Below are positions 34,708 to 45,049 of a stretch of DNA of 64,000 bases, in pieces (position 1 is the first letter of the stretch; every line of letters starts with the position of its first letter). The translations under genes and the position numbers were made by a program. The stretch spans positions 1 to 64,000 of the forward strand of contig NZ_RQEV01000015.1 of assembly GCF_004771275.1 (NCBI RefSeq). The letters are read 5' to 3'. The notes under the pieces were generated by a model, which worked only from the letters and a program-made list of their open reading frames with translations, made no database searches and was not told where the DNA came from. This DNA is from Leptospira fluminis (GTDB lineage: Bacteria; Spirochaetota; Leptospiria; Leptospirales; Leptospiraceae).

Positions 34708-35877
34708 TTAAGAGACACGTTTACTGATGATTTTCTTGAACTGCTGCGTCAGAATGTCCGTATTCTTTTCGAGCCTTTTCGTCTCCAATGCCTTTTCCGG
34801 CTTTTTGTGGAATTCAAGACCTAGGATTAAAGCCCCTTTTTCGTCTTTTTTCCACCAACGGATCTCTCCGGAAACGGGAAGAGGTCGCTGCTTTTTGAAA
34901 AGGATATCCAATTCTATCGTTTTGAATTTCGGGAGCAAATCGGCCAACTTCTTGTCCTGAATCCGAACGCACATTCCTTTCTTGGAAATGTCCAGGATCT
35001 TATACGAGGTCGTGGTCCGGAATGTGTTCCAGGTCCTGATGACGTCCGTGATTTCGTTCGCAACGGAGGTGAGTTCCTTCATTTCCTCTTCCGAAATATT
35101 TTTCTCCGAACTATGAAGAGAGATTACGCCTAACGGGAAGGGTTCGCAATGATCGTCGCTATAAACGATCGGAATAACGACTTCCGACTTTATATTCTCG
35201 TTGTTATAAGTCTGTATTGCCGATGGAATGTCGGAAACGATTTCCTTTTCGAAGTCGATCAAGGAAGGATCCTTAGAACGAAAATTTTCCGGGTCGGAGG
35301 AATCGTGAATGTAGAGGATTTTTTGCGTTTTTCGCACCACCTCCAATTTGCGGTTCGAGACGAATCCGAACTTATCGATGCGCAAATTGGGAAAATTGCC
35401 TTCCCTTAATTTTTCCTGGTATTTGGAAAAGAGCTCCGCTACTATGTTCGGGATTTTTTCCTTTTTATCTCCCGGAAAGAATTTATAGGTCACGAGATTG
35501 CTGGCAAAGGCCACTTCCGACGGTACGGGAATCCTGTCTTCTTCCCGGGCGGTTTCCGTGATCCCTATGTTCACTAGTCTAAAAAGATAGTTGTATTCTT
35601 CATATTCCTTCTCGAAAACGCAATCGAGCTGGAGGTACTTCGCAAAAGTCTTGAAAAAGGAAATCGATTCCCCTTTTACGAGTTTGATTCCGGTAGGAAT
35701 ATGGATCAATAGCAGATTTTCCTTTTCGAAACTTTCGGCGACGATCGCCTCGAAAAAATAAGGGGGCTTTTTGATGGAAACGGTATGATTCAATAAGTAG
35801 GTTTTGACTAGTTGAAACCTTTGCACCGGATCAGCTATCCAGTTTATCTCCCTTGAATTTTGTTCTTTTAAATCCAT
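34708..35877 (-). CDS. DUF1577 / PilZ-domain protein
   Basis: A 389-residue soluble protein. The N-terminal 280 residues match, from memory, the DUF1577 region seen in Leptospira proteins, with a GAF-like stretch near 215-290 (KSEVVIPIVYSDD, LGVISLHSS). The C-terminus (about 300-365) resembles a PilZ domain: DISKKGMCVRI (the DxSxxG motif) and PVSGEIRWW. An RxxxR c-di-GMP-binding motif is not obvious. The start at 35877 is chosen since the conserved region begins there; the frame runs to 36054. It is convergent with the phosphatase gene and downstream of the lipase gene on the same strand. Confidence 0.8.
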   Translation of the reverse strand: MDLKEQNSREINWIADPVQRFQLVKTYLLNHTVSIKKPPYFFEAIVAESFEKENLLLIHIPTGIKLVKGESISFFKTFAKYLQLDCVFEKEYEEYNYLFRLVNIGITETAREEDRIPVPSEVAFASNLVTYKFFPGDKKEKIPNIVAELFSKYQEKLREGNFPNLRIDKFGFVSNRKLEVVRKTQKILYIHDSSDPENFRSKDPSLIDFEKEIVSDIPSAIQTYNNENIKSEVVIPIVYSDDHCEPFPLGVISLHSSEKNISEEEMKELTSVANEITDVIRTWNTFRTTTSYKILDISKKGMCVRIQDKKLADLLPKFKTIELDILFKKQRPLPVSGEIRWWKKDEKGALILGLEFHKKPEKALETKRLEKNTDILTQQFKKIISKRVS

Positions 35878-36061
35878 GATGTACGAACGGCCTATGAAAA
35901 ATCGAAAATCGGGATCTTTCTCCCTAATAAGATAGACGTGGCAGATCCCCGGATTCAAACATTCGGTTCTCCGATCGGAAGGCCAATAGGCGCGGGTTTT
36001 TATCGAAAAAATAGTTACAGTTCGTCGAAATTCGCGGCGGACCCGCGGACCCAAAACTTCC

Positions 36062-37213
36062 TCACCTGGATCGGCTGAATTCGAGGATCCTGTCCTGCAC
36101 TTTCGTATCGCTCAAAAGTTTGGAATGTTCCGCTTCCGATTCGAAGAGTTCGTATTCGATTCCGGGGGGAGGCAGGGCGCTTTCGGCGGTCACTCTTCCG
36201 TCGCCGTTCGTTCTTTTGGCTTTAGCGAAGTCCCATTTCCATCCTTCGGTCGTTTTTTCCCCGTAAAGTACGCGAAGAGTGGGTCGATTTACGGCCCGAA
36301 CGACCAATACGGAAGGCCGAATTTTTTCCGTTTTGGTTGTCAGGGAGTCTCGAAATGTCTTTGCCCGGTCCAAGCGGTTCTGGAATTCTTTTTCCTCCGG
36401 TAGGTTCGAGCAGGAAGCAGTCTTGCTAAACGGACCCAGTTCGTGTTCCTTCCAAAAAGCGGCCCGGAAAAATCGATTCTCCATGAATTTTCCGTTCGTA
36501 TCACTCAAAACATCGCGAGTGTCGAAACTTGCCTCCCGCGGAAAAAAAGTATACACGCTTGCAAACGTGGAAACGACGCATGGATCCGCGATTTTTCCGT
36601 TCAATCCCGTTGATTGCGGAAGCATCAAGTCTTCCAAGAAACCGATTCCGGAATGAAAAGGAGCTCCTACAAAAACCGCCTTTGAGACCAGGTCCGGCCT
36701 TCGGTTGAGGACGCTCAACGTAAGGGTTCCCCCGTTGCTATGTCCCACCACGACGGAAGCCTTTCCCCCCGATTCTTTTTTTACCCGCTCCAAAAAGGTC
36801 TCGAGCAAAAGCGAAGTACTTCCGTTGTCCTTTCTCCAATCGTATGGAAACACGTAAGAAGTCAGACCCGCCTCCGATTCTAAACGCTTTAACCAAGGAG
36901 AATATACTTTAACGTCTAGGATTCCTGGAATTGCAGTAACGGAAGAGAGAATATCGCCGGCCATGATTCCGTCCCCGTCTTTAAGGGACAAATCCGGCGT
37001 AGAAAACGCTAAGGCTTGGGAAGGTCCGAGCCACAGTCGCTTTCCGGACGAAGATACCAATTCTGATCCCTTATAACCGGGAACGAAAACGACAACTCCC
37101 GAGCTGGCATTGTCAGCCTTCAATACTCTAGGCCCGAAAGTATCGGTTTTACCGGAGCAACCGATAAGAAATATCGAGAATAAGAAAAATGAGAGAGTTC
37201 GCTTACTCGGCAT
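36062..37213 (-). CDS. LCAT-like alpha/beta hydrolase, lipoprotein
   Basis: A 383-residue lipase/acyltransferase of the lecithin:cholesterol acyltransferase group. The signal MPSKRTLSFFLFSIFLIGC is a lipoprotein signal with lipobox LIGC. VVVFVPGYKGSEL gives the oxyanion loop, VFPYDWRKD is a LCAT family motif, VVVGHSNGG carries the nucleophile Ser, GDGRVTAES the likely Asp and EAEHSKLLSD the catalytic His. I chose the start at 37213 for the lipoprotein signal; longer starts at 37267 (with GAGAG upstream) and 37315 exist. It could act on host or own phospholipids. Confidence 0.85.
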   Translation of the reverse strand: MPSKRTLSFFLFSIFLIGCSGKTDTFGPRVLKADNASSGVVVFVPGYKGSELVSSSGKRLWLGPSQALAFSTPDLSLKDGDGIMAGDILSSVTAIPGILDVKVYSPWLKRLESEAGLTSYVFPYDWRKDNGSTSLLLETFLERVKKESGGKASVVVGHSNGGTLTLSVLNRRPDLVSKAVFVGAPFHSGIGFLEDLMLPQSTGLNGKIADPCVVSTFASVYTFFPREASFDTRDVLSDTNGKFMENRFFRAAFWKEHELGPFSKTASCSNLPEEKEFQNRLDRAKTFRDSLTTKTEKIRPSVLVVRAVNRPTLRVLYGEKTTEGWKWDFAKAKRTNGDGRVTAESALPPPGIEYELFESEAEHSKLLSDTKVQDRILEFSRSR

Positions 37214-37368
37214 GGGACGAAGAATAAAACCCGTATTCTTCTCTGTCGAACTGAATTTATGCCTCATCACTCTCTTGCCGACATAGTCGGATCCGAAAAT
37301 ATACTGGATTGTCATAGAATAAAAAATATAGTACGGTATAAAGCCGCGTCATCTCTTTAGGATTTTTC

Positions 37369-39261
37369 ATGGACCGCTCGCAGGATAAAGTTTATCGCAC
37401 GATTTTCGAACAATCTCCCATCGGTTTGATTATTTTCAATCGGAGAGGGGAAGTCGTGGATGCGAACGATGCCGCTTTGAAGATTTTGGGGATGCGGGCG
37501 GAAGACCTGATCGGATCCTCGTTTACCAATTTCAGGGACGATAACCTAGTCAACGTGTTGACTCATGCATATTCGGGGGAGACCTATGAATACGAAGGGC
37601 CTTATTTCACCTCCTTACCCGAATCATCTTTTCAGGTACACGTAAAGGTCGCTCCTATATTGGACGAGCACGAGTCGGTGGACGGACTCGTGCTGACTTT
37701 CGAAGACATTACGGAAAAGAAACGTACGGAGCGCAGATTGGCTGAGACTTTGGTGAAGCGGGCCGAGATGCAAAGGGCGCTCCGAGAAAATGAACGTAAA
37801 TTCAGAACCTTGTTCGAGGCGGCGGGAGACGCGATTTTCATCTTTGACGGCCGGATTTTTTTGGACTGCAATCCCAGGACGGAAGAGATATTCGGCTGCA
37901 AGAAAGAGGAGATTATCGGACATTCTCCCGTGGATTTTTCCCCGGAGTTCCAACCTGACGGATCCAATTCCGCGGAAGCGGCCATGCACAAAATCGGGAT
38001 GGCGATGGCCGGTCTGCCCCAAACCTTCGAATGGACTCATTGTAGAAAGGACGGGACGAATTTTGCCGCGGAAGTGACCCTGAATTCGGTCAGATTCGGC
38101 GACACGGATTCGATCCAGGCCATCGTACGGGACGTTTCGGAAAGGAAAAAATCCGAAGAACAGATAAAAAGACTGAACGAGGAATTGGAGATCAAGGTTT
38201 CCCTCCGTACGGAACAGTTAAACGCGAGTAATAGTCATCTAGAAAGTACGATTCGAAATTTGAAGAACGCTTTGATCGAATTAAAATCGACCCAAGGGCA
38301 ACTTGTGCAATCCGAGAAAATGGCCGTTCTCGGACAGTTGATCGCCGGGATCGCTCACGAAGTGAATACGCCGTTAGGAGCCATTATCTCTTCGAATGAA
38401 GGGATTCAGTCCGTTTTTAGGGACACGTGGGAAACGTTATTGAAGGAATTTTCCCTATTCGACGAAGAAGAGAAAAACTTTTGGAAAATGTTGTTTTTCA
38501 AAGGGAGCGTATTGCCGGAATTCTACGACTCCGCGGAAGAAAGGAAAAAGCGGAAGCAAATCAGGGATAGATTGAAGCAGGAAGGTTTCGTCAAGGCGGA
38601 TTCCTTGGCGGACAATTTGGCCGAGCTGGGAATCCAGGGACAGGATTTGTCCGAAATGATCACCGGTGCCGATAAGGAAAGATTCCCGGTGATCGTGGGG
38701 AATGCGGTTCATCTTTCTGGAATATTCCGACATAGTAATGTGATTCGGGAGGCGGCAAACAAAGCTTCCCAGGTCATACGCGCGTTAAAGATGTATATCT
38801 ATCAGGATCATTCCGGAGCGACCGAAGTGGACGTGAGGGAACAGTTGGAACTGGTTCTTACCTTATATTACGGTAAAGTAAAGCAAGGCGTGGAAATCGT
38901 TCGAAAGTTCCATGATCCTTCGATCGCGTTCGGACAAGCCGATCAGTTGACCCAGGTTTGGGCCAACCTTATCAATAATGCGTTCCAAGCCATTTCCTAT
39001 AAGGGACGTTTGGAATTGGAAACGCGCCCTCAGGCAGGATTTTTGGACGTGCTCATAACCGATGACGGACCGGGAATTCCCGCGGAGATTCGGGAGAGAA
39101 TCTTCGAACCTTTCTTTACCACAAAACCTCAGGGGGAAGGGAGCGGTCTCGGCTTGGATATTTGCCGTAAGATCCTGGAGCAGAATAAGGGTACGATTCA
39201 TGTGGAATCCGAATCCGGAAGAACCACTTTTAAAGTCCGTCTTCCTACCGGTCCGAATTGA
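37369..39261 (+). CDS. PAS-domain sensor histidine kinase, cytoplasmic
   Basis: A 630-residue kinase with no membrane segment. Two PAS domains (about 10-120 and 140-262) are joined by a short helix; a coiled coil follows (265-325); the phospho-accepting His330 lies in AGIAHEVNTPLGAI. A 130-residue helical insertion separates this from the HATPase domain (about 510-630), which has NLINNAFQAI, DDGPGIP and GSGLGLDI. It probably senses an internal signal. No response regulator is adjacent; a small membrane protein follows in the same direction. The H-box type (HEVNTPL) groups it with the kinases that often carry such an insertion. Confidence 0.93.
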   Translation: MDRSQDKVYRTIFEQSPIGLIIFNRRGEVVDANDAALKILGMRAEDLIGSSFTNFRDDNLVNVLTHAYSGETYEYEGPYFTSLPESSFQVHVKVAPILDEHESVDGLVLTFEDITEKKRTERRLAETLVKRAEMQRALRENERKFRTLFEAAGDAIFIFDGRIFLDCNPRTEEIFGCKKEEIIGHSPVDFSPEFQPDGSNSAEAAMHKIGMAMAGLPQTFEWTHCRKDGTNFAAEVTLNSVRFGDTDSIQAIVRDVSERKKSEEQIKRLNEELEIKVSLRTEQLNASNSHLESTIRNLKNALIELKSTQGQLVQSEKMAVLGQLIAGIAHEVNTPLGAIISSNEGIQSVFRDTWETLLKEFSLFDEEEKNFWKMLFFKGSVLPEFYDSAEERKKRKQIRDRLKQEGFVKADSLADNLAELGIQGQDLSEMITGADKERFPVIVGNAVHLSGIFRHSNVIREAANKASQVIRALKMYIYQDHSGATEVDVREQLELVLTLYYGKVKQGVEIVRKFHDPSIAFGQADQLTQVWANLINNAFQAISYKGRLELETRPQAGFLDVLITDDGPGIPAEIRERIFEPFFTTKPQGEGSGLGLDICRKILEQNKGTIHVESESGRTTFKVRLPTGPN

Positions 39262-39324
39262 CGATTTTGGATGGACACCGGGCTCTCTTGCGTTGAACTG
39301 AGCCGCGTTTCGGAGGTTCGTTTC

Positions 39325-39711
39325 GTGAAAAGCAATACAATTAGGATTCTTTTATTCGGTTTTTTGGTATGGTTGATTCCGTTTATAGTGGCTTTCGGGT
39401 TTTATACTCCGGAAGGGAAATTGCGGGGAGATATTTTTCTATTTAAGACGGTGATGCTTCTGGTCGGGGGAGCATCCGGATGCGTTTTTTTATTTCTTAT
39501 GGCAAAGCGCGTCGCTCTTCCGGCGTTCCAAACCTTCGTCGCAATCGGCTTGGTCTGGTTGGCGGAAAATCTAGGTTTGGATCTGTTGATTTTGGTGCCG
39601 ATGTCCAAAATGAATCTAGGCGATTATTTCGTTCAGATCGGACTTAGATACTTTATGATCCTTTTCGTTTCAGTTACGGTGGGCGCCTCCATCGACGCCG
39701 CCAGGAAGTGA
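39325..39711 (+). CDS. small four-helix membrane protein of unknown function
   Basis: A 128-residue protein with four hydrophobic segments (about 5-25, 38-58, 65-88 and 100-122). I do not recognise a family. The start is GTG 39325 because CGGAGG (39311-39316) lies eight bases upstream; an ATG at 39271 begins an unsupported extension. It follows the PAS kinase by 63 bases, so the two may be co-transcribed, and is closed by a strong terminator. Confidence 0.72.
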   Translation: MKSNTIRILLFGFLVWLIPFIVAFGFYTPEGKLRGDIFLFKTVMLLVGGASGCVFLFLMAKRVALPAFQTFVAIGLVWLAENLGLDLLILVPMSKMNLGDYFVQIGLRYFMILFVSVTVGASIDAARK

Positions 39712-39722
39712 ACGATAACGTA

Positions 39723-39761
39723 GAGGACGCCGGGAAATCTTCCCGACGTTCTCGTTCTTTT
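39723..39761 (+). terminator. rho-independent terminator between convergent genes
   Basis: GAGGACG-C-CGGGAA pairs with TTCCCG-A-CGTTCTC around a 3-base loop (13 bp, one internal mismatch) and is followed by GTTCTTTT. It lies 12 bases after the small membrane protein and touches the GST stop codon. Confidence 0.8.
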
Positions 39762-40377
39762 AAGCCTTTACCGGGACTTCTTTTCCTTTCTGAAAGGCCG
39801 GACGAGTTCCAAGTTTATCCTGCCATTCTTTTAGCTTCGGAAAATCGTCCAGAGAAACTTCCGAATAGGTATGTCCGTAAACCCAGGGCCAAGTCGCAAT
39901 GTCCGCTATGGAAAGTTCCGATCCCGCCAGATACTCCGATTCGTGAAGACGCTTTTCCAAAACGGAATATAGGCGTCGGGTTTCGTTCTGGTATCTTTGT
40001 ATGGCAAAGGGAATTTTTTCGGTCGCATACCTTAGAAAAAAATTCGCCTGTCCTTGCATAGGACCTACGCCGCCCATCTGAAACATCAGCCATTGCAAAG
40101 TTACGGATCTTTGTTTAGGATCCTTGGAAAGAAATTTACCCGTCTTTTCCGCAAGATAAATCAGTATGGCCCCGGATTCGAATACGGCAAAGTCGCCGTT
40201 ATCCTTATCCACGATCGCGGGGATTCGACCGTTCGGATTTAGTTTTAGGAACCAATCCTCTTTTTGCTCCAGTTTGCCCAGGTCCATGGCTCGGACGGAA
40301 TAGGGAAGTCCGGTTTCTTCCAGCATGATGGAAACCTTTCTTCCGTTCGGCGTTCCTGCGGTATATAATTCGATCAA
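39760..40377 (-). CDS. glutathione S-transferase family protein (YfcG/Ure2p-like)
   Basis: A 205-residue two-domain GST. The thioredoxin-fold domain has [30 protein letters not shown] (the cis-Pro) and [15 protein letters not shown] (glutathione-binding ES). The helical domain has [19 protein letters not shown] and [11 protein letters not shown]. These are hallmarks of the YfcG/Ure2p disulfide-bond oxidoreductase group. The start is TTG 40377, supported by AAGGAGA at six to seven bases upstream. Activity would be glutathione-dependent reduction of disulfides or peroxides. Confidence 0.92.
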   Translation of the reverse strand: MIELYTAGTPNGRKVSIMLEETGLPYSVRAMDLGKLEQKEDWFLKLNPNGRIPAIVDKDNGDFAVFESGAILIYLAEKTGKFLSKDPKQRSVTLQWLMFQMGGVGPMQGQANFFLRYATEKIPFAIQRYQNETRRLYSVLEKRLHESEYLAGSELSIADIATWPWVYGHTYSEVSLDDFPKLKEWQDKLGTRPAFQKGKEVPVKA

Positions 40378-40441
40378 TCGCTTTCTCCTTTTTGGCTGAT
40401 TTATTAGACAGGTATTTCACGTTTTGAATATTGGAATTCGC

Positions 40442-41026
40442 TTATTTTCCTTCCTGTCTTGCCCTTTCTTTTTTGAGTCGTTTCCGGATCTCTTTTCCGC
40501 GCTTTTGATTCTCTTCCAGAACCTGCGCGATCATCTTTATCGGAAAGGATGTACCTTGGAACATCCTTGCAAAGACTTTTTCAGGCATGTCGTACCAACG
40601 CGCTTTGGAAGAAAGCAATAGTTCCCCGGTCTTCTTGAGATGGACCGTTCCCTTGGTATACAATCTTCTCCTGCGCACCATAGTGACCCAACACCGGACT
40701 TCTATTTCCGCTCCGAGCGGACAGGCTTTGAGATACCTCATGTAGAGTTGGTCCGTCATGACGAAATGCCCGAGGTGAAAACAAAGTACTCCTTGGGCCT
40801 CGTCCATCAGCGTGGCTAAGGCGCCTCCGTGGGTGAATCCCGGCGCGCCTTCAAAACCTTTTTCCATTACGAAACTGAACCTAACTTCTCCCGACGCTTC
40901 ATGAAAGGGAAAGCTCGCGTGCAGTCCTTTGGGATTGTCCGGCCCGCAACCGAAGCAATTCGTATGATGCCAATCCTGTCCGTTCTGACTGGCTTTGATT
41001 TGCCGATAGATCTGTTCTTCTACCAT
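40442..41026 (-). CDS. PaaI-type hotdog thioesterase
   Basis: A 194-residue protein. NCFGCGPDNPKGLH at the N-terminus and GFTHGGALATLMDEAQGV (the catalytic HGG..A..DE helix of the hotdog fold) identify a PaaI-type acyl-CoA thioesterase. The C-terminal 35 residues are a basic helix, longer than in typical members (about 140-160 residues). It may recycle CoA in acyl metabolism. It lies 65 bases from the GST on the same strand. Confidence 0.88.
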   Translation of the reverse strand: MVEEQIYRQIKASQNGQDWHHTNCFGCGPDNPKGLHASFPFHEASGEVRFSFVMEKGFEGAPGFTHGGALATLMDEAQGVLCFHLGHFVMTDQLYMRYLKACPLGAEIEVRCWVTMVRRRRLYTKGTVHLKKTGELLLSSKARWYDMPEKVFARMFQGTSFPIKMIAQVLEENQKRGKEIRKRLKKERARQEGK

Positions 41027-41292
41027 AGGGTATTTCCTTTAATAATACGAAAGGATGACTTGCAGTACCATGGAAAACCCTTTTGAAAACGGGACAAGGA
41101 GGAAATCGTTTCCGCGTTCCGGAAGGATACGACCGAACACCGCTAAGTCCCGAACGACTGAGCCCGTCCGAAATTTTTCACAGATGGTTTTCCCCGCAAA
41201 CGATCGTGGCGTTCCGAGGAATTCAGGCGCGAGAATCCCTTGACCGGAGTTTCCGGGATTCTATTCTACGTAGCGTTTGGATTGGAGTTTTT

Positions 41293-42324
41293 ATGAAAGC
41301 CGCAGTATTGGAATCCGGTAAAAGAACTTTAGAAATTCGGGAAGTCGAAGTTCCCCGTTTGGGACCCACTTCGGTTAAGGTAAGGATAAAGGCGTGCGGA
41401 ATCTGCGGGTCCGACGTTCATCTCGTTTTGCACGGAACTCTGAAATGTAGTCATTACCCCCAGATTCCGGGGCACGAAGCTTCGGGAGTCGTGGAAGAAA
41501 CGGGAGAGTCGGTAAGTAAATTCAAAAAAGGTGATAGAGTAGTGATCGCAGCGGGAACAAGTTGCGGTGAGTGCGCACATTGCCTGAACGGACGTGAAAA
41601 TCTCTGCAAGAATTTGGGAGTCTTCGGTTTCGATCGAGAAGGAAGTTTTGCGGAATATAACGTGGTAGAGGAGAGATACCTTTACTCGCTACCGGACAAA
41701 ATTCCGTTCGAGCAGGGGGCTATATTGGCCGATGCCGTTTCGACTCCCTATAATGCGATCAAGTTCCGGGGAAGGATTCAGGACGGCGAGAATGTGGCAG
41801 TCTTCGGGTGCGGGGGATTGGGGATTCACGGTGTCGCGATTGCGAGAGCCTTAACGAGCGGCAAAGTCATCGCTTTGGATGTGGATAGAGGAGCTCTGGA
41901 GAACGCGTTAGCGTACGGTGCCGACGAGGCGATAAATCTGAAGGAAGTAAAAAACGCCGGAAAAGCGTTGAAGGAAATTTCCAAAGGGGTAGACGTTTTG
42001 GCCGATTTTTCCGGGAGGACTTCGAATATTCAAGAATCTTTAAGAGCGATGAACTCCGGAGGAAGAATGGTTATGGTAGGGATCGGGAGGGATCCTCTTA
42101 CGTTCGCGATCCCGTTTTCGATCATCGAGAAGCAGATTACGATCGCAGGCTCCTACGGTTCGGACAGGAGAGCTATCCCGGAACTGATCGATTTGTACGT
42201 TACGGGTAAGTTGAATCTTTCCAAATCCATTACAGGCATCCTAGGTTTGCAGGAGATCAATTCCGGATTGAGGGATCTGGAAGATCGGAAAGGAAATCCG
42301 ATCCGTATCATCATATCCCCCTGA
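41293..42324 (+). CDS. zinc-dependent medium-chain alcohol dehydrogenase
   Basis: A 343-residue MDR enzyme. Catalytic zinc ligands are Cys35 (in CGICGSDVH) and His61-Glu62 (PGHEASG); structural zinc ligands are C91, C94, C97 and C105. The NAD(P)-binding loop is VFGCGGLGIHG near 176, followed by an acidic end of strand 2 (ALDVD), which favours NAD. The start at 41293 has TTGGAG just upstream; the frame opens at 41083 without support. Substrate class (alcohol, polyol or threonine) cannot be fixed. Single gene, divergent from the thioesterase. Confidence 0.93.
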   Translation: MKAAVLESGKRTLEIREVEVPRLGPTSVKVRIKACGICGSDVHLVLHGTLKCSHYPQIPGHEASGVVEETGESVSKFKKGDRVVIAAGTSCGECAHCLNGRENLCKNLGVFGFDREGSFAEYNVVEERYLYSLPDKIPFEQGAILADAVSTPYNAIKFRGRIQDGENVAVFGCGGLGIHGVAIARALTSGKVIALDVDRGALENALAYGADEAINLKEVKNAGKALKEISKGVDVLADFSGRTSNIQESLRAMNSGGRMVMVGIGRDPLTFAIPFSIIEKQITIAGSYGSDRRAIPELIDLYVTGKLNLSKSITGILGLQEINSGLRDLEDRKGNPIRIIISP

Positions 42325-42502
42325 TTCGCGAAACGGAAGGAAAGATCTCTAAACGATCATGTCCGACTTGATTCCGGCGCCGATGTTTCTATTTTCGGTA
42401 TAGGCGGGCGTTAAAAACCTTTTCCAGAAAGAAGAGTTAATGCGATTTTGCCGGACGACGTGTGGGAGAAAAAACCGAATCCTGATCGGGATATTTTGAG
42501 AG

Positions 42503-43243
42503 ATGCTTAAACAATACCTTCAATTCATTTCAACTCTTAGGAAAGTCCGTAACATAATCACGATAAGATCCCTTCTCCTGATCGGATTCATGTATTTGCA
42601 GCCCGCTCTGCAAGGAGGGACAGGCCTTTCGCTGTTGTTAGGTATCGTCCTTTTTTTCGGAGTAATCGGCACTTACGCCGCGAATGGCTACGAAATTCGA
42701 TCGAATTTGACGCCGGAAAAGCCGGTGCAATTGGGTTCTTACCTCCGGTTTTTCGTTTCGATGATCCTCTTCAGCTTTGCAGTGGTGCTGCTGATCGATT
42801 TTATCGTCAGTCCTTTCGTGAGCCCGAAGTTAAAGCCGTATCTTGAAAGTTACATTAAGGATCCGAAAACCCCTTTGCCGCCCGAGTTGGAAAGACTTTA
42901 TATTCTTCTTCCGTTTGCGATCGGTCTGATCCTATTCACCCTGGTCCCTATTTTGATCAGCAGGGTAAGCGTAGCGCAAGGCTTAGCTTCGCTCGGGAAA
43001 TATCTGAGAAGGTCCGACTACCTTCAGGTCGCGTGGACTTCTTTTCTGGTATTTTTCGTCCCCTTCTTCGTTCTTTATATATTCTCCTCGTTTCCGAATT
43101 TCATTTCCTCTTTTTTCGGTTTGGCTCTGATTATAGCGGTGATCTTTCTTTCGCTTACTTGGGATTTGATTCTACACTTCCCCGTATTTTACATATTACG
43201 AAAAATAGATGCGCTTCCCTCGCCGGACAAGACGGAACAGTAG
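42503..43243 (+). CDS. polytopic membrane protein of unknown function
   Basis: A 246-residue protein with about six hydrophobic segments (22-36, 43-62, 84-106, 132-152, 172-195 and 200-222). I do not recognise a family and see no charged catalytic motif. A loop near 108-130 has several Pro and Lys. It stands alone, convergent with the chemotaxis receptor gene. Confidence 0.7.
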   Translation: MLKQYLQFISTLRKVRNIITIRSLLLIGFMYLQPALQGGTGLSLLLGIVLFFGVIGTYAANGYEIRSNLTPEKPVQLGSYLRFFVSMILFSFAVVLLIDFIVSPFVSPKLKPYLESYIKDPKTPLPPELERLYILLPFAIGLILFTLVPILISRVSVAQGLASLGKYLRRSDYLQVAWTSFLVFFVPFFVLYIFSSFPNFISSFFGLALIIAVIFLSLTWDLILHFPVFYILRKIDALPSPDKTEQ

Positions 43244-43269
43244 GTCGAAAAACGCATATCGACGGCTAT

Positions 43270-44985
43270 TTAGGCCTTCAGGAAGCTCATGGTTTCCCGG
43301 AGATTCTTAGCTATATTCAAAAGTCCTGAAGCGCTTGCCGCGATCTGCTCGGAATTAGCGGCGCTGCTTTGAACGGTAACGGATATATTGGCGACGGCAT
43401 TTGCGGTTTCGACGATCGCCACTTTTTGTTCCTTAACGGAGGTTCGTATTTCCGCGGATTTCGAATCCACTAACTGTACCGCGCCCCGTATGGTTTCCTT
43501 TTTTTCCTGCTGCAATTGCATGATCTGAACGATATTGTCGGAGGATTCCTTTATCGATCGAAGACCGTCCAGAATTCCTGCGTAGACTTTAACGGAGTTT
43601 TCCACGAATCCTTTGCCCGATTCGATCTCGGCATTACTGGTTTTTATCAGATCCTCTATGGTTTTTGCGCTTTCATCGGTCTGCTCCGCTAATCGTGTGA
43701 TTTCGGATGCGACGACGGCAAAACCGCGTCCGTGCTCTCCTGCTCTAGCGGCTTCAATCGCGGCGTTCAAAGCGAGAAGGTTCACTTTTTCGGAGATTTC
43801 CTTGATGATAGCGGTAATGGATCTCATTTCCACGGAACTGTTTTCGATCTTACCCATGCTTCCGGAAAGATTACCCATAGTGTTCTTTCCGCCTTCCACT
43901 TTTTGATACATTTCGGAAACGCTTTGTAGGGAACCCTGGACGGCATCTCCGACTCTATTAATCAGAGTATCCAACGTTTTCATTTCTCCTGAAAAGGACG
44001 CGATTGAGGAATATTGCTCTTCCGCGTTTCGGGTCACCTGTTCCATTCCTGCGCTGATTTCCTCGACGGATGCCGATATTTGTTCTGCGGATGCGGATTC
44101 CGTCTGAGCGTTAGAAGAGAGGTGATCGCTGGATTTGGAAAGTTCCTCGGAAGCGGATAATATGGATTCGGAAAAGGAAAAGATCGTGCTCAGCATATTT
44201 TTCACTTTTTCCTGGAATTCCTGGAAGGCGATGAGCAACAGATAAAGTTCGTCCTTATTCCTGTCGTCGTGTTCCACGTCGATGATCTTACTGAAATCCG
44301 CATTTTTTATGGAAGAAGTCACCGTAGTAAGTCCTTTGACTAAGCGCAACGAAAAGGTGATGGAGACGATCAGAATATATACGATCGTAGCTACGGAAGT
44401 AACGGTAAATATCCCGATGCTGTATTCGTATTCTAGTTCGGCTTTCGTATAGATTCTTTCCGTTATCTTCAATTGAACTTGGATCAGCTTTTCGATCTTT
44501 TCCGTGACAGGATCGATATTCGGGTAAAGTACGTTTTCGGCGAATTCTATCAGTTTTTGCTGGTCCTCGGCCTCCATCGTTTTTTTGCCTTCTTCCACTA
44601 CCTTGTCGGCCGTTTCAAACAACGGTTTCAACTCTTCGATGATCTGCGTCTCCTCGGGAACGAGCTGAGTGGAAAGATACGCCATCCATTCCTTCTTGAT
44701 TCCCGCTTGTGCTTGAGCGATATTCTCTTTCCCTTGAGAGAAGGAGACTGAACCGCCACGCACTTTATGTACGCAATCCACAATCGAGATCGCATAATAA
44801 TCCGATATTGACTTTAATTGTTTTAGCGGTATGAGCCTGTCGTTGTGAATGGTTTCTATATCTTTAATTCGGGCAGAGGAGTTTAGAAGCGAGAGCCCGA
44901 GAATCATCAGAATTGGCAGTAGCAAGGATGAAAACAGGAGAGTAAGTTTTATTTTGAGACCTAAACGAGAATACCAAGATTTCAT
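43270..44985 (-). CDS. methyl-accepting chemotaxis protein
   Basis: A 571-residue transmembrane receptor. TM1 is about 13-33; a helical periplasmic domain (35-190) of the four-helix-bundle type follows; TM2 is about 192-215; HAMP is about 215-270; the signalling domain carries the highly conserved hairpin tip [20 protein letters not shown] and then [15 protein letters not shown]. No C-terminal pentapeptide for CheR binding is seen. The ligand is unknown. AAGGAA precedes the start. A sigma-28-like site lies 38-64 bases upstream. Confidence 0.95.
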   Translation of the reverse strand: MKSWYSRLGLKIKLTLLFSSLLLPILMILGLSLLNSSARIKDIETIHNDRLIPLKQLKSISDYYAISIVDCVHKVRGGSVSFSQGKENIAQAQAGIKKEWMAYLSTQLVPEETQIIEELKPLFETADKVVEEGKKTMEAEDQQKLIEFAENVLYPNIDPVTEKIEKLIQVQLKITERIYTKAELEYEYSIGIFTVTSVATIVYILIVSITFSLRLVKGLTTVTSSIKNADFSKIIDVEHDDRNKDELYLLLIAFQEFQEKVKNMLSTIFSFSESILSASEELSKSSDHLSSNAQTESASAEQISASVEEISAGMEQVTRNAEEQYSSIASFSGEMKTLDTLINRVGDAVQGSLQSVSEMYQKVEGGKNTMGNLSGSMGKIENSSVEMRSITAIIKEISEKVNLLALNAAIEAARAGEHGRGFAVVASEITRLAEQTDESAKTIEDLIKTSNAEIESGKGFVENSVKVYAGILDGLRSIKESSDNIVQIMQLQQEKKETIRGAVQLVDSKSAEIRTSVKEQKVAIVETANAVANISVTVQSSAANSEQIAASASGLLNIAKNLRETMSFLKA

Positions 44986-45022
44986 CTATCTATTCCTTAA
45001 ATTTCTTGATCATCCAGATTTT

Positions 45023-45049
45023 AATTCGGCCGCATCGTTTATGAATTAA
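45023..45049 (-). promoter_or_regulatory. possible sigma-28 (FliA) promoter of the MCP gene
   Basis: On the minus strand TTAATTCA, 11 bases, then GCCGAATT stand about 38 bases before the MCP start. The sigma-28 consensus is TAAAGTTT-N11-GCCGATAA; the first five bases of the -10 box and the spacing agree, the -35 only partly. Confidence 0.35.

Noticed and set aside
36015..36062. GC-rich tandem GGGTCCGC before the DUF1577 gene as a possible third copy of repeat A
   Set aside because: Only two 8-base units match by composition; the diagnostic ends of repeat A are absent.
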